Source: Neurospora crassa OR74A
Lineage: Eukaryota > Ascomycota > Sordariomycetes > Sordariales > Sordariaceae
Direction of reading: 5' to 3'
NCBI RefSeq assembly: GCF_000182925.2
Contig: NC_026501.1
Span: 124,001-188,000, forward strand
Length of the DNA stretch: 64,000 bases
The first letter of the stretch is position 1; each line of letters starts with the position of its first letter. The position numbers and the translations under genes were made by a program. Under the pieces are notes generated by a model, which was given only the letters and a program-made list of their open reading frames with translations, was not told where the DNA came from and did not search any database. Shown one piece after another: positions 57,976 through 64,000 of this stretch.

Positions 57976-58252
57976 TCGGCCGAAGAGATCGAGCTGTCAA
58001 ATACTGCGCTAACTGGCAAAATCAAGAGTAGCGCCTGGCGATCAACAGCTTGGAGCAAGACTCCAACACTTCATTCGGATCATGAGGTCGCTGACGGGTA
58101 GCCAGCTTGATCCGGACTCATGGAACACCGCTCTCCACCTGGTCGGCACGACAATACCCCTTTGTGCTTTTAGGCATCGAATCACATACATCACTAGCAT
58201 CTTCACTGGCATCATCACTTGGATTATGTTCAAGGGAAACCGGTTGTATTGA
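57976..58252 (+). pseudogene. Coding-like remnant downstream of the coiled-coil gene, ending in a membrane-anchor-like segment
   Basis: After the TAA at 57973-57975, frame 1 continues SAEEIELSNTALTGKIKS. Frame 3 from 58032 reads RLAINSLEQDSNTSFGS. Frame 2 from 58082 to the stop at 58250-58252 reads MRSLTGSQLDPDSW and later ITYITSIFTGIITWIMF, a good tail-anchor candidate. The three pieces lie end to end, so this was probably one C-terminus; one stop and about two frame changes separate it now, unless splicing or sequencing error explains them. Confidence 0.45.
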
Positions 58253-58427
58253 TCCCTCCCTACTGTCCCACACAACCCGTCATTTGTCCCTGTTTTCTCT
58301 TGTCTATGCGAACTCCATAGCGCTCCCCTGTACCGGTACCCGCCTAGTCTTCCAATACCCGAATTCCAGTCCTTGTCCTCGATCCATCATTCTTTTGTTC
58401 AGCAAGTGTTGATAGGTGACCGACAGC

Positions 58428-61147
58428 TTACTCCCGGTCGTCACAGTCGAGCACAAAATCCTGATCGTATTTCATCGGATCTCGCTCTTCGGCCCATCGC
58501 TGGAGTTCCGAGTGCCTCAAATGCTGTCCGGTTAAGACGTCATCCTTGCGCTGGCCGAGGCCTAAGCTACGTCGCGTCCGAAGATACCGTCTCGAAGGCT
58601 TCTCACAAGGTAAAGAATGGCGGCGGGGGGTCGAAGTAACTTCAATGCCAACCTGGTCTTCCATGGGAGCAGGCTCGCTCTGAGGTTTGCAGTATTCCTC
58701 AAGGCCGGTGCAATCCTCATCCCAGATGGTCTCGGAGATTGGTGTAGCGTATTCCTCGCACCATCGATCAAAACGATCGGGACCCCATTTCTGGCACATG
58801 GCAGACACCAGGGCGCTCTTGTCAAGCTGCTTGTCATGCTCTTTGCTGGATTGGGTCCGGGTGGTCAAAGTGACCTTCCCTGTGCACTTGACATTACTCG
58901 ACTCATCGTCCTGGCGCTTCTTTCCCCCAACATTCAGATCTTGACCCTTGACCGCCTTGCCCTCGTTCTTCCAATCGAAGAGATCATCAAAGTGATGAGT
59001 GATTGTGTATCGAGTGTCGCTAGTCGACGAGTCGGTGGTAGAGTTGCCGTTCTCTCTTGTTCCACCATCCACCCCATCCAAGGCCTCATGCTCTTCGCCA
59101 AAGAGGTCATCAAACCCTTCGTCTTGGTCTTCACTCCACTTGTCAAGTGAGCTAACTGCAGGCTCTGGGGTTCTGGAGACCCAGTCCTCGGCGAAAGTGT
59201 CAATTTGGCGGGCGCGCGGTGTCTCGGTAGTAATTGGGGGAAGGAAAACTTTGTCATTCTCCACCCTCATCTTCTCTTTCGCGGCCGAGGTGTCGATCGT
59301 CCGCCTTGTGGCCCGGACCTTCGTCAAACAACGCTTCTCTGCCCACTTATTCAGCCACTCTTCCTTTTGGGCAGGCGATGAGGGGGCGAAGTTAGCCTCC
59401 GTGGCCGAGAACTCCGGGACAAGCTGTGTGGCCAGGTTGCGAGGGAGTGTGTCGTATTTTGTCTGGCTGCGTCCGGGAACGGCCAAGAACTTGGAATCCT
59501 CATGGACGTCATCCTCTGGGTATTCACCGTTGTCCTTCTCACTTGGGATGATATCGGCAGGCGATGTTACAATGATTTGTGGTACGGGCCGTACCGGGGA
59601 TGACTGGTTGCCACCGATGCGGAACTTGCGATGGCAAGGGGATGATGCCGCCACTTTGCGGGAGCAGCGGACTTTGAACTTTTTCGATGCCAGATCATCA
59701 GCCTCCCTGACGGGGATAGCGTCGAAAGAGGTCGAGACAAGCGAGGTTTCTGTATAAGTCTCGAGTTGATCATGATCACGGGCAGTCTGGGACTGCCTCG
59801 CAATTTCAATCTCCTCGGCAAAAGGAGCGAGAGTCGAAAGAGAGATGTTACCGGATACGGTCTCGCGATCACTGTCAAGCTCAGACTGCGACTTTGGGGA
59901 GCCAAAGGAGAGGTCTTCTAGCTGCTGAGAAAAGACATCGTCCTAAGATGTCTGCGATCCCGCGGCGGTTTGTTGCGAAAAGACATCTGCGCAATGAGTG
60001 ACGGGACGACGCTTCTCCATCCGAATATGGTATGCGTACGCCATCATCAGTTCATTCCATCCATCCTCGGTTACCTCGTCGATCGGCAAATCGAACTTCC
60101 AAGTGAAGTTGGAGTGACTGTCTTGATCGATAGGTCTGGGCTCTTCGATAGCCTCTGAGTGGTGCTCAATGGGTTCTCGGTGGTTGATGGATGTTGATTG
60201 CTCGATGGGCTGCCCCTGTGAATGGTCATGCACAATAGTGATGACTCCCTCGGGTGAAGTCACAATGACGATGGGGACCACTGGAGGCGTATGGGAAATC
60301 GTCATGGCGAAACATTGAAGGCCACCATCAACGGCTACAGAGGCAATCATCTCACAGTCCTTGGGAGAAGTAGAGGTAACCTTGCAATCAGAAACCGTGG
60401 ACTCGGAGATTGATGTGGACGATGTGGAATTTGACCACTCGCTGGTCGCACTCTGGACTGAGTCTGTGGAAGCAATGGTTGTTGTTGATGAAGTCGAGCT
60501 GTCCGAATCACTGTTAGCCATGGACTAGAGGAACATGTACACCTGACTCTGTTGTTTACATACCTTGATGACTCGCTCCTGTAGTGGGTCGGCTTGATGG
60601 CAGATGTGGTGTCGATAACAGGGGAGGCTGTGGATGTCTCGAACTCCTGCAGGATGCCCTCGCTTGGGGGATAGTCTGCAATCACCTTGACCGGGGTGAC
60701 TGCATGCGCGGTGGCTTTCCCCTTGGGGTCTTCTACTACGGTAATGTTAGCGACAGTTGGAAGTGTGTTGGAGATCAGCTGAAAGATGGACCTACGTTGC
60801 GTTCCAAGAGGCTCATAGTTGTAAAGGGTTGTGACTGGAGTTATCGAAGGTTGACTGGCTGGCATGATGGCAGTAAGGACGGTGCTATCCGAAGGAGCAC
60901 TGGCGGCGATGTCGTCCGCGTCGATTTGAATAGGGTCATTGGCGGTACAAGCACGCCAGATCAGGAGGGCTTGTTGCATGGGGCGCGGGGAGCTGTTGAA
61001 CTTGTCGACGACACCAAGACCGAGACAGCCGATTGTCAACGTTGTTGGCATGTTGGTATCGAATTTGGTGGCGCGAAAGAATGAAGTGGCCGGTACATGT
61101 ATCTGCTGTCGACGTCGCTGGCGTTGATAGGGGATGTGAAACGGCAT
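58428..61147 (-). CDS. Large unrecognised disordered protein with one in-frame TAG
   Basis: Not assigned. Model: exons (minus) 61147-60796, 60735-60564 and 60510-58428; introns of 60 nt (GTAGGT, CGCTAAC, TAG) and 53 nt (GTATGT...CAG). The total would be 868 residues counting a TAG at 59945-59943 that sits in the same frame as both halves. The first part has MPTTLTIGCLGLGVVDKF and an FQLISNTLPTV segment, and Ser/Thr-rich DSDSSTSSTTTIAS. A folded-looking piece (VTEDGWNELMMAYAYHIRM) precedes the stop. Beyond it lie acidic DDVFSQQLEDLSFGSP, several Trp motifs (EEWLNKWAEKR, FDRWCEEYATP, LQRWAEERDP) and a basic stretch. Either two genes, a truncated gene, or an unrecognised intron covers the stop. 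The start could also be the ATG at 61051 (MPTT). Confidence 0.5.
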
Positions 61148-62243
61148 GATAATGGAGAATGTTTCGTGATGTATGATTGTGCTTTGGGCAGTATTTGTGC
61201 AGATGGAGACTTGTATGTCCTTCAGTTGAGGATGACATGTAAGAGGAGAAGAGAAAGAATTTCCAGGGCCAGCGAAGAATATTGTCTTGTACCCCTGAAG
61301 CTGGCACCCAAGGTTTCCAAGATCTCGAGGCCTTCAGCTGTTCGGCTGTCGCCTGTTGCCACTTTGGTTACGGTCGTCGTGGTGACGGCGACAATGTTGG
61401 TGATGCTTACCGGACTGTTCAATGTTCTTATAGCTAACATCCACTCCGGGCCAATGAGGAGGCGGGATTAAACAGGTACGTATATTTAAGGTCTGGACTA
61501 ATTCCTGAACAGAGCTGAACAGCAAGGATGGAAGTCGGTATCAGACTGAACAGCCCGACTGAACAGTTCGACTGTTCGACGGCCATAGTCCCTTACACAG
61601 GTCAGCTACACGCCATATCAGAGAGAACCTTTGGACTGCTTAGCGGAACTGCTTGTCAACAAAAACAGATGCCCGGTGACAGGTAGCAAATCCTGGAGAT
61701 GGTTTGCTCGACAACCAGAACCGCGGTGCCTGTCGCTTTCCAGGTACGTCCAGCACCCCACCCAAACGCTTGAACACGGGACAGCGATTGACCCGTCGCT
61801 CTCTTTCCTTCCATTGAGAAGCAACACATATCTCTATCAAATAACACTATGAATCGTTGTAATGTTGAAGTTGGAAACATCCGGGGAAGTATCTCCCAAA
61901 CCCTAACCCGAGTCCCTTTTCCCCATGTGGAGATGACGTAAGGATGGTCTGGCCAATCATCGTCCGTGCCTGGCATGTCCCACGGGGTAAAGTGCGGAGA
62001 AATGCAGATCTCCCGGACAACGACATGTCGTCCCTTTCCCCAAAACATCACCACCACAACACCTGATCCTATTGCATCTTAACCCATGCCGCCGCGACAT
62101 TGAATGGCTGCTGCACTTATTGACAATCTAGCTGAGAGATTTTGACCAGTGACAAGCGTCAACTGACAAGGGTATCTCTCACCTTTTCACCTCAGTCAAT
62201 TCTGAAGCCCGTATCGGCTTGACATCCGAAGTCCCGTGTCACC
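61148..62243. promoter_or_regulatory. Divergent upstream region between orphan gene and TPR gene
   Basis: Contains the promoters of both neighbours and four short CTGAACAG repeats (61505-61566). No gene seen. Confidence 0.45.
61505..61566 (+). repeat. Four CTGAACAG repeats, spaced 10, 31 and 13 nt apart
   Basis: CTGAACAG starts at 61505, 61515, 61546 and 61559; an inverted copy-like ACTGTTCG follows and ACTGTTCA lies upstream at about 61414. ACTGAACAGT is self-complementary at its centre, so these could be binding sites for a dimeric factor (inference). Confidence 0.5.
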
Positions 62244-63929
62244 ATGGCCAACCAAGGCCCCACCCTCGACGACTATTACAATCTCGGCTCACATCATCGA
62301 CCCATATCCACCACCAGCGCGGCAACTCAGCTCTGGTTTGATCGTGGCCTCATCTGGAGCTTCGGCTTCAACCACGAAGAGTCCGTCAAGTGTTTTGAAC
62401 GCGCCGTGGCTGCCGATCCAGATTGCGCCATTGCCTACTGGGGCATCGCCTACTCCCTGGGCCCCAACTATAACAAACCATGGAGCGTGTTTGACGAAGA
62501 TGAGCTACAGAAGACTATAGATCGGGCATGGGAAGTCCTGGAACTGGCAAGACAAAAGGCAGCTGCCCCTGGGTCGACGTGTACTCCGGCAGAACATGCC
62601 CTCCTTGATGCCCTCCAGTATCGATATCCCAAGAGAGCGGCCAAGCCCAAGAAGGACTTTGCACTGGAACACGGCTACGCCCAAGCAATGGCCAAAGTCT
62701 ACCAGCAGTTCTCATCCGACCTGGACGTTGCCGCCCTCTATGTCGACGCCCTCATGAACCTCACCCCTTGGAAGCTTTGGGATCCGACGACGGGAGAGCC
62801 TGCAAAGGGTGCACAGACTCTTGAAGCCAAGCGCGTTGTCGAACAGAGTCTAGCCCAGGACCCCTACCATCCAGGCCTGCTTCACCTGTACATCCATCTT
62901 ATGGAGATGTCAAGCCACCCCGAGGTAGCACTCCGGCTGGCGGACAACCTGCGCGGTCTCGTCCCGGATGCCGGCCATCTCAATCACATGCCCACTCATC
63001 TTGATGTGATCTGCGGGGACTACCGGCGGGCCATCTCCTCCAACTCCCAGGCCATTGTTGCTGACGAGAAGTGGGTGAGCAAAGAAGGTCACAATGGAGC
63101 GCTCAACTTCTACGCCCTCTACCGCTGCCACAACTACCACTTCCGCATCTATGCCGCCATGTTCGCCGGTCAGTACAAGGTGGCTCTAGAAACCGTCACG
63201 CAACTGGAAGCGGCCCTCCCCGGAAGCCTGCTCCGGGTCAAGTCGCCGCCCATGGCCGACTGGCTCGAAGGGTTCCTGGCCATGCGCGTGCATGTTCTCG
63301 TCCGCTTTGGGAGGTGGCAGGAAATTGCCGCGTTGGTCCCGCCACAAGACACTGAGCTCTACTGCACCACCGTGGCCATGATCCATTATGCCAAAGGTGT
63401 GGCGCTTGCCAATTCAAACCGCACCAGAGAAGCCGAACGCCATCGGCAGCTGTTTGCCGAAGCTGTCAAGAGAGTGCCGCCTTCGAGGACCGTCTTCAAC
63501 AACACTTGTCGGGATATCCTGGCGATCGCTGCTGCCATGTTGGATGGCGAGCTGGAATTCCGCAGAGGCAATGTCGAGCTGGGATTTGAGCGTTTGCGAG
63601 ATGCCATCAAGTTGGATGATAACCTGCCGTATGATGAGCCTTGGGGGTGGATGCAACCGACCCGACATGCGTACGGTGCTCTCCTTTTGGAACAGGGACG
63701 GGTAGAAGAGGCCGCGGCGGTTTATCGCGCGGATCTGGGTCTGGATGATACGCTCCCGAGATCCCTTCAGCATCGAAACAATGTCTGGGCGTTGCATGGA
63801 TACCACGAGTGTTTGGTGAAGTTGGGGAGAAAGGAGGAAGCACGACTGTTGCAGAATCAATTAGAGCTGGCTGTCGCGTGTGCGGATGTCCCCATTCGGT
63901 CATCTTGCTTTTGTCGAAGTCGTCTTTGA
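62244..63929 (+). CDS. TPR-repeat protein
   Basis: Single exon, 561 residues. A tetratricopeptide-type helical repeat protein; the N-terminus shows a clear TPR (LWFDRGLIWSFGFNHEESVK, then ERAVAADPDCAIAYWGIAYS), and others lie at residues about 180-235 (QDPYHPGLLHLYIHLMEM, VALRLADNLRGLVPDAGH), 270-330 and 430-530 (GFERLRDAIKLDD, AYGALLLEQGRVEEAAAVYR). Homologues of this architecture (TPR-like, HMPTHLDVICGDY motif) also occur in bacteria, as far as I recall. No signal peptide or membrane segment. Start at 62244 has a good context (ACCATGG). Function unknown; protein binding or scaffolding is inferred from the repeats. The C-terminus ends in SSCFCRSRL. Confidence 0.88.
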   Translation: MANQGPTLDDYYNLGSHHRPISTTSAATQLWFDRGLIWSFGFNHEESVKCFERAVAADPDCAIAYWGIAYSLGPNYNKPWSVFDEDELQKTIDRAWEVLELARQKAAAPGSTCTPAEHALLDALQYRYPKRAAKPKKDFALEHGYAQAMAKVYQQFSSDLDVAALYVDALMNLTPWKLWDPTTGEPAKGAQTLEAKRVVEQSLAQDPYHPGLLHLYIHLMEMSSHPEVALRLADNLRGLVPDAGHLNHMPTHLDVICGDYRRAISSNSQAIVADEKWVSKEGHNGALNFYALYRCHNYHFRIYAAMFAGQYKVALETVTQLEAALPGSLLRVKSPPMADWLEGFLAMRVHVLVRFGRWQEIAALVPPQDTELYCTTVAMIHYAKGVALANSNRTREAERHRQLFAEAVKRVPPSRTVFNNTCRDILAIAAAMLDGELEFRRGNVELGFERLRDAIKLDDNLPYDEPWGWMQPTRHAYGALLLEQGRVEEAAAVYRADLGLDDTLPRSLQHRNNVWALHGYHECLVKLGRKEEARLLQNQLELAVACADVPIRSSCFCRSRL

Positions 63930-64000
63930 TGGGCGGTTACTCGGAGACGAGATGTGTCGTCTGCAGCGCGTTTACTTTTCTGTCCGTGGAGGTAGCAGAG

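Overview
The window is nuclear DNA of a filamentous ascomycete, most likely a sordariomycete close to Neurospora or Sordaria. This rests on short introns (mostly 50-100 nt) with GTRNGT donors and CTAAC-type branch points, spacious intergenic regions, a RO-10-type dynactin subunit, Sho1, the DASH subunit Spc19 and a fungal NAD(P)HX epimerase. The genus is inferred, not proven.

Layout. (A) 1-19.5 kb looks like an accessory metabolic block: the 3' part of a PDR-type ABC transporter, a short-chain dehydrogenase, a fused 3-hydroxyacyl-CoA-dehydrogenase-like/YWTD beta-propeller protein, a fused cytochrome b5/cytochrome b5 reductase divergently paired with an unusual anchorless cytochrome P450, and a Zn2Cys6 regulator. 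A small transposon-like element with inverted repeats and a tRNA-like promoter core (10.48-10.98 kb) lies inside this block. (B) 20.8-32.5 kb: a large Mug190/tricalbin-like SMP-C2 membrane protein, a PD-(D/E)xK-like protein of the DUF7924 type, a vacuolar-type amino-acid transporter and dynactin p24 (ro-10). (C) 35.3-41.8 kb: the osmosensor Sho1, the DASH subunit Spc19 and a low-complexity orphan protein. (D) 41.8-47.0 kb is a gene-poor stretch of simple repeats with no convincing gene. (E) 47-53.5 kb: a tiny Cys-rich protein ending in a CaaX-like box, NAD(P)HX epimerase (seven exons), mitochondrial ribosomal protein bS16m, an intron-bearing tRNA-Lys(CTT) and a membrane-anchored Crh-type GH16 transglycosylase. 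(F) 54.6-61.1 kb holds three unrecognised coiled-coil or disordered genes. One has an in-frame stop, and another is followed by coding-like sequence in shifted frames. (G) 62.2-63.9 kb: a TPR protein.

Functionally, most of the eastern half is housekeeping (dynein/dynactin transport, kinetochore, osmosensing, metabolite repair, mitochondrial translation, cell wall). The western block brings together oxidation (P450, SDR, hydroxyacid dehydrogenase), an electron donor (b5/b5 reductase), export (ABC transporter) and control (Zn2Cys6). This suggests a detoxification or catabolic gene cluster without a PKS or NRPS backbone enzyme. The best candidates for something undescribed are the P450/b5-reductase pair and the dehydrogenase-propeller fusion. 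All exon boundaries were placed by hand from splice motifs and reading-frame continuity.
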